From positions 1 to 34,103 of IMG/VR virus record IMGVR_UViG_3300006810_011822: a stretch of 34,103 bases of DNA, one strand, 5' to 3'. This document shows positions 7,650-16,900 of the stretch, piece by piece. Position 1 is the stretch's first letter. Each line of letters begins with the position of its first letter. The stretch is from a virus. A model generated the notes under the pieces. That model ran no database searches and was not told the origin of the DNA. It saw only the letters and a program-made list of their open reading frames with translations. The position numbers and the translations under genes are program-made.

Positions 7650-9340
7650 TACACATGCACTTCAAAGTAATCCTCTATATACGCATGCTTTTCATCATCA
7701 GGCAAGTTAACATATTTGACCACATCCTCGAGCTTCTGATACGCATCCTCACGTTTCTGCTCTAAGCGATCAAAGTCCACCTGCGAGATATCACCCACGA
7801 TTCTTGTCTCAGATCCCACATACGGGTCCACGAATCTGACGAACTTATCGTCCTTGGCCCACTGCTTGAACCACTTCCTGACTGTGGGATAACCTCTCCC
7901 CACAGATTCAGCAAACTCATTCATGTCGAATTCGATAAACCCTTTATCATTCGGGATACCGATCTCATTCACGAGCTGCATCCAATCATAGAAGCGCTCA
8001 TTATCCTCGGGAACCATAATATCAGTCTCACGCACCTGAGCAATCTTCTCAGTCATACGCTCACGCTCAATTACATTAGCTCCCTGCAGTTGCTGGAAGA
8101 CAGCATAGATACCCTCCTTGGATATGTTTGCTTCCGAGGCCAGCTTGTCTCCTGTCACCCGGCATATCCCACTGGCATCTGTTAACCTACGCAACGCATT
8201 GAATGCCTTCTCGTAGTCAGACTTAGGGGGGTGCCCAGTTCTCAAGAAATAAAGCTGAGTGTCGTAGCTATCCTTGGAGTAGTACGTCATGCACGTCGAA
8301 TCTTTACCGTCACGACCAGCGCGACCGGTTTCTTGGGCAAGGGCTTCGACGGTGCCGGGAATGTCACGGTGGATGACTCCACGTATGTCAGGCTTGTCCA
8401 CCCCCATGCCGAACGCATTTGTTGCGACCATAACACGGGTGTAGCCTTGCATAAACATGTCTTGATTTGTACGCTTTGTTCCATCTGTTAACTCGCTGTG
8501 GAAGATAAGTACATCCTCCCGCAGATTCTTGTTTAGCATCTCAGCCGTCTCTTCGACCTTCCTGATCGTACAACAATAGACGATGGTACTTCCCGGGATC
8601 TCTCGCGCTGTATCACAAATCATGTAATCACTGGCGAGTTCCGCGCTCTTGAGATGTAGGTTAGTTCTTCTTGGGTAGTTGATTATCTTCTTCCCATGCG
8701 CTAGCCCCAGCACTCTCCGCACATCAGTCTCAACCTCTTGCGGACAGGTAGCCGTGAACGCTGCCACGACCTTGGGGTTATGCTCGCGAATGAAGTCACC
8801 CACCTTACAGTAAGCCGAGCGAAAGTTATCGCTCCACTGGCTGAGGGTATGTGCTTCATCCAACACCACGAAGTCTGGGGGTACCAGACTCATGGCTTGC
8901 TTGAAAGAATCATTGTGTAATCGCTCAGGCGCTACATACAGGAAGCTGAGTTCGCCTTCTGCCCAGCGGCGTGCAGCATCCTCATTCTCTCCCTGCGTCT
9001 GCATTCCAGACATAGCAGCGGCCTCTATACCCACAGCATGCAGGCTTCTTACCTGATCTCTGATGAGCGCTACTAGAGGGCTGAAGACTATGGTCCGCCA
9101 CCCCAAGCACATGGCTGGGATGACGAAACATGCAGTCTTACCTGTTCCTGTTGGCAGGATACACAGGGTATCCATCTGTGCCAAAATACTCGTAATGACA
9201 GGTTCTTGTCCATCTCGTAAACCTTCATAGCCCATCTGCCTGAGCACCTCTGACATGTTCCCCAGCCCCTTACGGACTAGAGCCCAGTCTGGCTCGGCAG
9301 GGCGTGATGGCCAGCGATCTACAATATCCTGAGTATCCAT
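7649..9340 (-). CDS. recQ: RecQ-like SF2 DNA helicase
   Basis: This is an ATP-dependent 3'-5' DNA helicase by family, expected to unwind forks and recombination intermediates. Motif 0 is YEGLRDGQ (39-46), Walker A is LPTGTGKT (62-69), motif II plus the RecQ aromatic loop is DEAHTLSQWSDNF (161-173), motif III is FTATCP (195-200), and motif VI is QETGRAGRDG. The C-terminal third differs from classic RecQ. It holds winged-helix-like segments (SEANISKEGIYAVFQQL and ESVGRGYPTVRKWFKQW), then ends with KYVNLPDDEKHAYIEDYFEV. This last part resembles the RecQ zinc-binding stretch with its cysteines lost. There is no HRDC domain. The length of 563 is close to E. coli RecQ (about 610). It is coupled by TAATG on both sides. 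Confidence 0.9.
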   Translation of the reverse strand: MDTQDIVDRWPSRPAEPDWALVRKGLGNMSEVLRQMGYEGLRDGQEPVITSILAQMDTLCILPTGTGKTACFVIPAMCLGWRTIVFSPLVALIRDQVRSLHAVGIEAAAMSGMQTQGENEDAARRWAEGELSFLYVAPERLHNDSFKQAMSLVPPDFVVLDEAHTLSQWSDNFRSAYCKVGDFIREHNPKVVAAFTATCPQEVETDVRRVLGLAHGKKIINYPRRTNLHLKSAELASDYMICDTAREIPGSTIVYCCTIRKVEETAEMLNKNLREDVLIFHSELTDGTKRTNQDMFMQGYTRVMVATNAFGMGVDKPDIRGVIHRDIPGTVEALAQETGRAGRDGKDSTCMTYYSKDSYDTQLYFLRTGHPPKSDYEKAFNALRRLTDASGICRVTGDKLASEANISKEGIYAVFQQLQGANVIERERMTEKIAQVRETDIMVPEDNERFYDWMQLVNEIGIPNDKGFIEFDMNEFAESVGRGYPTVRKWFKQWAKDDKFVRFVDPYVGSETRIVGDISQVDFDRLEQKREDAYQKLEDVVKYVNLPDDEKHAYIEDYFEVHV

Positions 9341-9879
9341 TAAGCAAGTGTACGGGCTAAGCTGGGTAGCACATGCCCAGTTTCCAAATTAGGCGCACCT
9401 AACCAATCAGCTACGAACTTCGTGTTGAAGTTCTTTCTTTGCTCAAAGGTCAGTGTTGCCGGGTAATGGAAGGCTTCACATAGGTCTACTGTCTTCTTAG
9501 CCAGTTCGTTAAACGTGTTTGTTATCTCATCCAACGTGTATGTTCTCAGTAGTCCCCACCGGAACAAGCGTAGGAGTACGCTCTTCGGGTGGACCGAGTA
9601 AACACTGTAGGCATCATTCTTAACCGTATTTTGGGACGTAACATCCCTTACGGCGTTGACAATGAAGTCCTTAGCATTCTCAGAACTTAACATCTGCATC
9701 GGATCATACCGCTTGGTGTCTAGAATATTCCATTCACCGTTCAATACTGCTTCCAGTCTCATATGCACTAGTGCCGTCACGACTGTCTCCTCTGGAGTTA
9801 TGGGGAAGCGTTCTAAGTCATCCTCAAACGAAGCTTGTTCAAAATAAATTAATGAGGCGTGCGCCCCTATAGGAATCAT
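9340..9879 (-). CDS. Unknown 179-residue protein upstream of recQ
   Basis: I recognise no family. The protein appears all-helical and soluble, with one segment SVHPKSVLLRLFRWGLLRTY (about 94-113) that could be amphipathic. Its stop overlaps the helicase ATG as TAATG, and its own ATG overlaps the preceding gene as ATGA, so it belongs to the recA to recQ transcription unit and is probably made in fixed ratio with its neighbours. A helicase or recombinase accessory role is only a guess from position. Confidence 0.7.
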   Translation of the reverse strand: MIPIGAHASLIYFEQASFEDDLERFPITPEETVVTALVHMRLEAVLNGEWNILDTKRYDPMQMLSSENAKDFIVNAVRDVTSQNTVKNDAYSVYSVHPKSVLLRLFRWGLLRTYTLDEITNTFNELAKKTVDLCEAFHYPATLTFEQRKNFNTKFVADWLGAPNLETGHVLPSLARTLA

Positions 9880-10298
9880 CTTTCTAAATTACTCAAATAA
9901 AAGGACTCGAAAATCCTCGGCCGAGTCAGCATGAACAGGGGCATATGTTTTAGTCCCTGTACGCTAGATCCCGGCTTGGCCAAGTCCCGTAACCTCACCT
10001 TGGGAATCAAGATCAAGGTCACAATTTTATCGAACTCATCACTGCAAAGATTTACAGCATCATAAGCTCGAATAGAACGGGGTACACCATGTAGTGTATC
10101 CCCGGCCTCTGCAAACTGTCGGTAAACATCTACTGGCGAGTAATACTCGCACAGCGGGAGGTTAGAACCGACTTGCGTATACTGATCGGAGGATAAGTCA
10201 TCTATCGTAACTGGTGCTGGCAGACCATCATCCCTGTACAACACCTCTACCCATCCGTGCGCATAATGCGCATCATATTCTTTGTTTTCGTTAGACAT
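9876..10298 (-). CDS. Unknown 140-residue protein
   Basis: I recognise no family. The start chosen is the ATG giving MSNENKEYDAHYAHGW; a longer frame opens 13 codons upstream at TTG but its extra sequence looks less protein-like. The product is soluble and mildly acidic, with aromatic-rich segments (HGWVEVLYRDDGLPAP) and a basic helix near PKVRLRDLAKPGSS. A 49-bp non-coding gap separates it from the upstream gene, with nothing notable in it. The stop overlaps the next ATG as ATGA. Confidence 0.65.
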   Translation of the reverse strand: MSNENKEYDAHYAHGWVEVLYRDDGLPAPVTIDDLSSDQYTQVGSNLPLCEYYSPVDVYRQFAEAGDTLHGVPRSIRAYDAVNLCSDEFDKIVTLILIPKVRLRDLAKPGSSVQGLKHMPLFMLTRPRIFESFYLSNLER

Positions 10299-10347
10299 AT
10301 TGGAAAGAGGTAAGTGCTGCGGCGAAGAGTCCGCCAAATCTGGGGTG

Positions 10348-10740
10348 TTAGTTCAAAAGCACTTTAGCATGCCTCATACTGGACATCCAGTCCGAGACTA
10401 AAGAATCCTCAATTTCTGTCTGGGTTACGACAAATAAGCTGTCTGCACTGGTGAATCCGGGGTCCGAAATTAGGAACGGAGCACGCGGTGCATCGGCTAA
10501 TACGTCAAGTAAAAAACTAGTGGGTTTAGGATTAAATATCTCATGAATGAGATTGACTCTCTCGTAAACCACAATCATGTGGGAGAACTGGAAAGGCACC
10601 CTGAGCGGGAGCTCTACGACCTCATCGAGGCACTCTAGATACTCCTTCAAGGTACCGTTCATTCTCACGCCTGTCAGCTTCTCTAAAGCCTGTATAAGGT
10701 AATGGTCATTAGTCCGCAAGAACGGTTTCTTCTTCGACAT
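10348..10740 (-). CDS. Unknown 130-residue protein overlapping the recA end
   Basis: The start chosen is ATG giving MSKKKPFLRTNDHYLIQALE; a second in-frame ATG lies 10 codons upstream, deeper in recA. Either way the gene begins inside the last codons of the recombinase gene in another frame (a 32-bp overlap for the shorter form), so the two are linked. The first residues MSKKK repeat the start of the recombinase. No domain is recognised. The rest is a small, soluble alpha/beta-looking sequence (FSHMIVVYERVNLIHEIFN). Function is unknown. Confidence 0.65.
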   Translation of the reverse strand: MSKKKPFLRTNDHYLIQALEKLTGVRMNGTLKEYLECLDEVVELPLRVPFQFSHMIVVYERVNLIHEIFNPKPTSFLLDVLADAPRAPFLISDPGFTSADSLFVVTQTEIEDSLVSDWMSSMRHAKVLLN

Positions 10741-12325
10741 TTTCAAAATCAGGTCTCGGTGGACCTGCATCTCCTTGGGTTGGCATTTCTGCCTGAGCTT
10801 CCTGTGCTTTCTCCCTTGTCTCGATATCTTCCTTGATACGTTCGACAGTGTCTACGTACCCTTCGATATCAAGCTTCTGTCCTATGAGAGTTTTCATCTC
10901 ATCGTTCTGGTGGAAAGCCTTATGGAACTCTTCTGCGGGAACCGCGTGCACGCCTAGATCCTTACACGTGTAAGTACCATCAGATGTCTCAATTTTCGAT
11001 CCTAGATATTTGCTTTTGCAGAACCAGTCTGAAAAGCTCTTGGCGAAATGTAATCCGGGTTCCACGTATACACCCGGAACATCTCCGCGGTGTTCGTTTC
11101 TTATCTCAAAGAACAACTTACGCTTCTCAGGTCCGAACGAGTTCTTGGCTATTGCCATGTTTATGTTCTTACCCGAGTTGGTCTTGTCCTTGTACTTGGC
11201 TAAACTACGCTGTCCTAGAATCCATTGCTGGGTTGCTAGTTGCTGGGGAGCACGACCACCAATGTGAGTCTTGTTCTCCAGACAGGTGATAGCTTCAGGT
11301 AGGATAATCTTTGGTCCAAAGGAATGCTCCATAGCTTTCTTCAGGTCCTCGCTCTGATGCTGGCATAAGATCAATATCATATTGTCGTTCTCCATCATGT
11401 AAGCCAAGCGCCTGCACCAAGCCTGTGCAAATTTGGCATGACCAAAGTTTGTACCAGTATTGGTTTGCTGGAACTTCTTATCCTTATCCATGTTCTTGCC
11501 ATAGTCGTAGAACTGTGCGGCTTCAGCTTGGTTCATCAAGCGTGACCATGGGTCTACGATTACAACCAGAGGCACGTGATGTGGTACGCTGATAGGATAG
11601 TCCTTCAGGGCTTTCCTGCCGCGCATAACATCTGCATAGTCCATCAAAAACTGATCTAGGTGATCAAGTGAACCAATTCGCTCTACACGTAGTTTACTTA
11701 ACATCTTCCCAGCCTTCTTGGGATCAGAACTCATCATTCTAATCATGCGGTGCGGTGGCATTTGTTTACCTTCACACTCACAGTAGACTGCTGGTGCTCC
11801 CTGATCCATAGCCCAACCAGCAATGGTCAGTGCTAGGGAAGTCTTACCCGCGCTCTCCGGGGCAATGATCTCGAGGAAGCTACCATGTGGTAAACCTACT
11901 ACACCCATAGCATGTTGCATCTCGAACTCAGGTATCCATAGTACATTACGCTTGATGTCAGAAGCTGTGGCGAATCCTATAGTTTGGTTCTTCCTGCGAC
12001 TGACGACTGACGACAATACTTGGGCTGCGTTCTCAAACACATCACTATCCGAATCCAAGATATCAAATCCTAGATCAGGCGCTGCTATAGCTGCTATTCT
12101 ATCTTTAGTCTTGTCTTCCGCCTGCTTCTTAGCGACGGTCTTCTTTGTTGTAGTTTTCTTCTTGGCATTCTTCTTCGTTACCGGACCCTTCTTCCATTTA
12201 GATATAGTCATAGGGGAAGCACCGAACTTCTTAGCTGCAGCAGCCTGCGAGTGCTCTTCTGCATACGCTAGGATTTCTTTCTTCTCCTCATCCGTATAAC
12301 GTTTAACTTTCTTCTTTTTAGACAT
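10709..12325 (-). CDS. recA: RecA/UvsX-like recombinase with N-terminal helix-turn-helix
   Basis: This is an ATP-dependent strand-exchange protein by family, forming filaments on ssDNA for recombination and recombination-dependent replication. Walker A is APESAGKTS (155-163), Walker B-like is VVIVDPWSR, and the L2-like stretch is ILILCQHQSEDL. The family stretch NKTHIGGRA is followed by NMAIAKNSFGPEKRK, which parallels the IGG and VVKNKVAPPF regions of RecA. Unusually, residues 10-46 form a homeodomain/transposase-type HTH (AAAAKKFGASPMTISKWKK), joined to the core by a Lys/Thr-rich linker (47-68). The acidic C-terminus contains GPPRPDFENV, echoing the N-terminus of the SSB-like neighbour. ATG at 12325 is preferred. 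The frame opens upstream at GTG, but that stretch encodes the terminator hairpin. Confidence 0.85.
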   Translation of the reverse strand: MSKKKKVKRYTDEEKKEILAYAEEHSQAAAAKKFGASPMTISKWKKGPVTKKNAKKKTTTKKTVAKKQAEDKTKDRIAAIAAPDLGFDILDSDSDVFENAAQVLSSVVSRRKNQTIGFATASDIKRNVLWIPEFEMQHAMGVVGLPHGSFLEIIAPESAGKTSLALTIAGWAMDQGAPAVYCECEGKQMPPHRMIRMMSSDPKKAGKMLSKLRVERIGSLDHLDQFLMDYADVMRGRKALKDYPISVPHHVPLVVIVDPWSRLMNQAEAAQFYDYGKNMDKDKKFQQTNTGTNFGHAKFAQAWCRRLAYMMENDNMILILCQHQSEDLKKAMEHSFGPKIILPEAITCLENKTHIGGRAPQQLATQQWILGQRSLAKYKDKTNSGKNINMAIAKNSFGPEKRKLFFEIRNEHRGDVPGVYVEPGLHFAKSFSDWFCKSKYLGSKIETSDGTYTCKDLGVHAVPAEEFHKAFHQNDEMKTLIGQKLDIEGYVDTVERIKEDIETREKAQEAQAEMPTQGDAGPPRPDFENVEEETVLAD

Positions 12326-12328
12326 AGT

Positions 12329-12363
12329 AAAAAACGGCTCCGGTATTATACCGGCCCGGAGCC
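12329..12363 (-). terminator. Strong hairpin with U-tract directly before the recA start
   Basis: On the minus strand GGCTCCGG pairs perfectly with CCGGAGCC (8 bp, 12-nt loop), followed by G and TTTTTT. It has full intrinsic-terminator form and lies just after the SSB-like stop. The U-tract ends only 3 nt before the recA ATG, leaving no room for a Shine-Dalgarno. It either ends the SSB-like transcript or acts as a leader structure for recA. An inner palindrome (CCGGTATAATACCGG, allowing for the centre base) overlaps the loop. Confidence 0.7.
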
Positions 12364-12382
12364 ACAGCCGGATGTTAACCAC

Positions 12383-13891
12383 TTACGCTTTGACACTGTC
12401 ACGGGAACCTAGCTGTGCCCACTCGACTACTTGGTCGGGTGTCATAGCCTCAGTCCCTATACCATTCAACTCGTTCAACCGTGCTCTCTCCTCATCAGAC
12501 AGAGGAGCATTATCCGTGTCTGTGGGTGCAGTCCCTTGAGATAGCACATCGGCTGGTGTTGACGCCGCTGTAGTAGCTGGCGCTGGTACGTTGGTGTCCT
12601 GTGCAGGCGGTGGGGGTCCCGCAGGGGGGTTAGTTCCACCTAGCCCCAACTCCGCTGGTGTCTTCCATCCACTGGACTGATCTTCAGTCATAAGACTCAA
12701 GTTCCTTCCAGATTCGAGGAAGCTAGTAACCGCGGAGGCAGCATACATATCAGGTAGCACACTTCCTGTATCCAAATCCGTAACCCAGTATTTTACTTCT
12801 GGCGGTTCTGGAGCTGCGGGGGGAGCAGCAGGAGGTGCAGCCTGTGCAGGGGCTGGTGCGGGGGGCGCAGCAGGTGTGGGCGCTGCGGGAGGGGTTTGGG
12901 CAGGTGAAGTTGCAGTAGGCATAGAAGCACTCGCATACGAGGTTGGCTTAGGCGGTACGGTACACTTACCGGAACACGCCTGCTCAATTAACTCATATGG
13001 GATGGCTCCATCCTCTAACATAAAGTTCACGAGATCCTGATAGCTATAGATCATTAGCGCCTCTTCTGTCCATATGTTGTATCTAGCATTGATAACATCA
13101 GGACCTACCGGTTTCTGTACAGCACCTTGGGCTGACTTATGGCTACTAGGAACCAATGTAAAGCCACCAAAGTTCTGCGGTGTACCCGGTATCTGGGACG
13201 CAGTAATCCAAAGACCAGTCTGAGGATCTGTTATATCCCCAAACAAATAGTCTGGCCAGTTAGGATCTAATACCTTTTCAATCCCCGGTCTCCACTCACT
13301 GAGTTTCTCACACAGGTCCTCACCACCCTTATTAGGGGTGATCAGTACTGCATTCTTTACCTCCTGTGTGCTGGACGTATCATGTCCATAGAAGTTAAAG
13401 AAGCACTTCCAACCGGGATAAGGAATGACAGGGCCTTCCCTTGAATCCTTCGGCCTCTTAGTGAGATTCTTAATGTTTGGATCGGTACTCTGGGAGGCTA
13501 CTTGCCTAACATCCAATACTGGGTCCCAGAAGTCTTCAGTTCCATAGTTCCCCACCATCTGCTTACGCGTGAGAGGGGACAAGAACTTAGCACTCGCATT
13601 CCCAAAGAACGCGTAAGCCTGTACGCGAATGAAGAATGAGTTAAATGCTGCTTGGTTGTTTTCATCCAACTGCGAGGCGTCCCGGTAAGGGATGATGCTC
13701 TGCTTGAATGCCGGTGCTGCTGGGTCTGGATTGTTGGCCCAGTCAAAGCCCGGAAGGATTCTGCCAGCATAAGATTTCTTCGCTGACGGTGTGAATGAAT
13801 GAACGCCATCTTGGAAATAATCCATCCAGCTGCGTTCGGAATCTGGTCTTTCGAATGTGGGCCGCGGAGGACCCATAGGTATATTGCTCAT
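12383..13891 (-). CDS. Putative single-stranded DNA-binding protein with Pro/Ala linker
   Basis: This is a 502-residue two-part protein. Residues 1 to about 300 look like a phage SSB/OB-fold core. The clues are WKCFFNFYGHDTSSTQE, then VLITPNKGGEDLCEKLSEW, then FGDITDPQTGLWITAS and GGFTLVPSS, an order seen in phage ssDNA-binding proteins (spacer helix, GD-TDP...G motif, then VxPS strand). This is resemblance, not proof. A Pro/Ala/Thr-rich linker (about 315-365) leads to a small domain starting KYWVTDLDTGSVLPDMYAAS, which recalls GYF-like peptide-binding modules. The N-terminus MGPPRPTFERPDSE shares GPPRPxFE with the RecA C-terminus. It is encoded between polymerase and recombinase, as SSB genes often are. 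A 90-bp leader carries the ACATAATAATAT motif. Confidence 0.6.
   Translation of the reverse strand: MSNIPMGPPRPTFERPDSERSWMDYFQDGVHSFTPSAKKSYAGRILPGFDWANNPDPAAPAFKQSIIPYRDASQLDENNQAAFNSFFIRVQAYAFFGNASAKFLSPLTRKQMVGNYGTEDFWDPVLDVRQVASQSTDPNIKNLTKRPKDSREGPVIPYPGWKCFFNFYGHDTSSTQEVKNAVLITPNKGGEDLCEKLSEWRPGIEKVLDPNWPDYLFGDITDPQTGLWITASQIPGTPQNFGGFTLVPSSHKSAQGAVQKPVGPDVINARYNIWTEEALMIYSYQDLVNFMLEDGAIPYELIEQACSGKCTVPPKPTSYASASMPTATSPAQTPPAAPTPAAPPAPAPAQAAPPAAPPAAPEPPEVKYWVTDLDTGSVLPDMYAASAVTSFLESGRNLSLMTEDQSSGWKTPAELGLGGTNPPAGPPPPAQDTNVPAPATTAASTPADVLSQGTAPTDTDNAPLSDEERARLNELNGIGTEAMTPDQVVEWAQLGSRDSVKA
12878..12900 (+). other. Potential G-quadruplex sequence
   Basis: Four G-runs of 3-4 with loops of 6, 1 and 3 nt lie within a G-rich stretch (about 12810-12900) on the plus strand, which is the template for the minus-strand gene. 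It encodes the Pro/Ala linker of the SSB-like protein, so codon choice for Pro and Ala alone may explain it. Confidence 0.3.
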
Positions 13892-13981
13892 ATATTATTA
13901 TGTTTCTTACTTCTTACTGTTGTTTATTGTCTGAATGTACCTAGGACAATGGTCTCTGGTACGTAAACGACGAGCGCTTAC

Positions 13982-16900
13982 TTAACCCAATAACTCAGCA
14001 AGTTCAACAACTTCCTCACCTTTCGGTTTGGTTGACCACCGTTTGTTGTAGTCAGTGTCGATAGGGTAGTTCATTACCCGTTTGTGATAGGTCCATGTGT
14101 TCTTGTCACACATAAACTCTTGATGCAGTTCAGCCACGCGTGTGGCCTCCTCGAGGGGACATAATGTCACCACCGAGTCATACAAAATAATCAGGGGACG
14201 AGCCTTCATACTATTGTCCCTGAAATACCTCAGTAACCAATCTGCAGCTCTAGCGGCAGTTGCTGCCACCGACTCCTGCATAGGAAAGTTCCTGAGTTCT
14301 CGGCCAAGTGCGGCCAGTATCCTTCTCGCTTCCCGTCCCTTAGTTTGACCTAGTGGACAGTGGCGAATCCTCCCGGAAGCAGCACGGTATTTACCATCCC
14401 TATCAGGGACTTTCTCCATGTCTTCCAAGAATGCTACGGCTACTGGCTGACGCGCACGAAGCGCATCTAGGATTGCTTGACCTGTACCCTCCTCGGGCTT
14501 GATCCCCGTATCTTGCTCGATCTTTCTTTCGAGCGTGGTAGGTGATGCTCCATATGCTGTGGAGAAGTTTCCTACCTTACCGAGTCCTTTACGTTCCACC
14601 TTCTCGTTCAACACTTCGCGTGGCTTATGGGTTACCATTTCTGCCAACGACCAGTGTAGATCCGCTTTAGGGGATATCCGCTCTCCGTTATCATCCAATT
14701 CAAAGTCCGCGTCTGTGTGGAGATGTTCTGTAAACATACCGGGGGGTATGCCTAGGATATCGTCATAGGATACTCGTACATACTCATCCTTACCCTTCAG
14801 CTTTGCATACTGTTGGTCAGGTCGAGTCATGATGTTGATCAGCTTCTCGTCACCACTAATGAACGCTAGTCCACGTATCTCAGCAGTCTGATAATCTGAT
14901 TCGACAAAGCACCAACCATCTGGTGCTTTAACACACGAGCGTATAGATGGAGGTTTTTCCTCTATATAACGCTCAAATTCTTCAGGCAACTCGCCATGCT
15001 CTTTTGCATCTTCAAGAGCTGATTGGATACCTTGTTGTATCTTCTCATTCACATAGGAAGGCCAGTTAAGGATGTTGGGATTCCAACTCCTTGGCCGTCC
15101 TGTTTCTGTAGTACTCATCTGACCGTGAACCCGACCGTCTGAGCATAGTGATTCGTGCAGCCCTCTCTCTTCGGTTACCTGCCCCGTATCATCGGTGAGA
15201 GGTTCCTTGAGGAACTGCTTAGTTATATTACCCACAGCATTCAGCTTCAATAGCTGGCCCAACATCATGTCTCCATGAGTTTCATATAAGATCTCTAGCG
15301 ACTGGATGTCTGTAGATGGGTTGTATTCTTTCTGTGCTGCTGGGGGAAGTCTTAGTACTCGCGACCAAGCTGTAGATGGTAATCCTTTCTCTTTGTTACT
15401 AGTACTCTTAATTGGAGTATACCCTTTAACATCGTATAACCATCTGCGCATCTTTGGTGAGCTACGTATATTGAAGTCCGTGGAATCTAGGAAATGCTCG
15501 AAGTGTTGCTTCACCTGCTTCACGTATCCCACGGTCACAAATTTCTTAAGTACAGCCCATGCTTCATCCGCTTTGTCTGTCTGAGATAATGTTACTACTT
15601 CACTTACTACGTCTGCTACATCGTTTACTGGTACATTCTTCGACTCGTATGCTATGCTGAATACCTGCTTGTATAGTAGAGCTTCGGCTTCTTTAGCCAT
15701 CGCTTTCTTGAGCTGTATCTCCAGTCTGTCTCTCGCGTACGAGTATAGTTTTCTTAGTTCATCCAGCCGCTCTATATCTATCGGTAGTCCCAGTATCGCA
15801 AATGTTACGAAGATGTTTGTAACGAACGGGTGGAACATGTTGTAGTAGTACGGTAGTAATCCCTGCTGATTTAACTTCTTAATTATCTGCGGATAGGCTC
15901 TCATCACTGCATCCACATCTCGACACGCATATGGTATCAGGATGTCATCTGGTACGAAACCATATCCATTCTTTGTCGCGCCCTTACTCTTCTTCTTCCA
16001 CAATGTCAGGTCTAAATCATACCTTCCTAGATCTGTGTAGCGCATTGCTATGCCTCTCTCTAATCCTAACTCGGAATACTCATCGGCTGTCTGCTGCGCA
16101 AATTCACTATCGAATACACACTTATCAAAATACTCTAGACCTAACCACGTATACATCCACGGCGCATCAGCAGCGAAGTGATGCCCTATATATTTCACCT
16201 GTGGCTCATTCAGATAACTACCCAGTACCTCCCCCACATCAGCGTAGGGCACATCAAACACGTAGTTAAGCTCATCATCCATGAACCTTATGTAGCATGC
16301 TTTACCCGCAGACCAGCAAAACTGGATTGATCTCAATTGCCCATCCACATGATCTCCACCGTGCCACTCACAGTCAACAGAGAACACTATGTGTTGTTCC
16401 TCCTTCCACATCTGCACTAGCTCCTTGAGCTCTGCAATGTTGGTGATGGTTACATAGTCTTGTGGATGTTTGGGTATTTCCATACCCTGCAATCCTAATC
16501 GCATGTTATTGATCTCGCGAAAGTCCACTCGGAACTTCTCAATGTACTCAGGTTTGAATACCGGGAATGTGATGGGTTCCATGAGATACACACGTGCCCC
16601 AGTCTCCTTGTGGAGGAACCATCCTCCCCTTGCGTCCTTCATGTTGATCTTGATATCAACAATCTCATCGAACACTTTCTTACCTAGGCATATGATCACC
16701 TTCGGGTGTACCCTCTTGATCTCCTTGAGAGCGGAGGGTCTACCCCATGCCATCTGTTCCTTGGTAGGGTTGCTGGCATTACTCTTAGGTAGTACCCACT
16801 TACACCATGCTGTGAAATAACACTCTTCCACATCTATCCCGGCCGACAGAGCTATGTCCTTAAACACAGACCCTGCCTGACCTTTGAGATACGCTGCTTC

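Noticed and set aside
12341-12353. TATAAT inside the recA leader hairpin as a promoter -10 box
   Set aside because: No plausible -35 hexamer at 16-18 bp, and the bases are explained by the palindrome.
12323-12382. GTG start adding 19 residues to the RecA-like protein
   Set aside because: The extra codons are the terminator hairpin itself; MSKKKKVKRY at the ATG is a better N-terminus.
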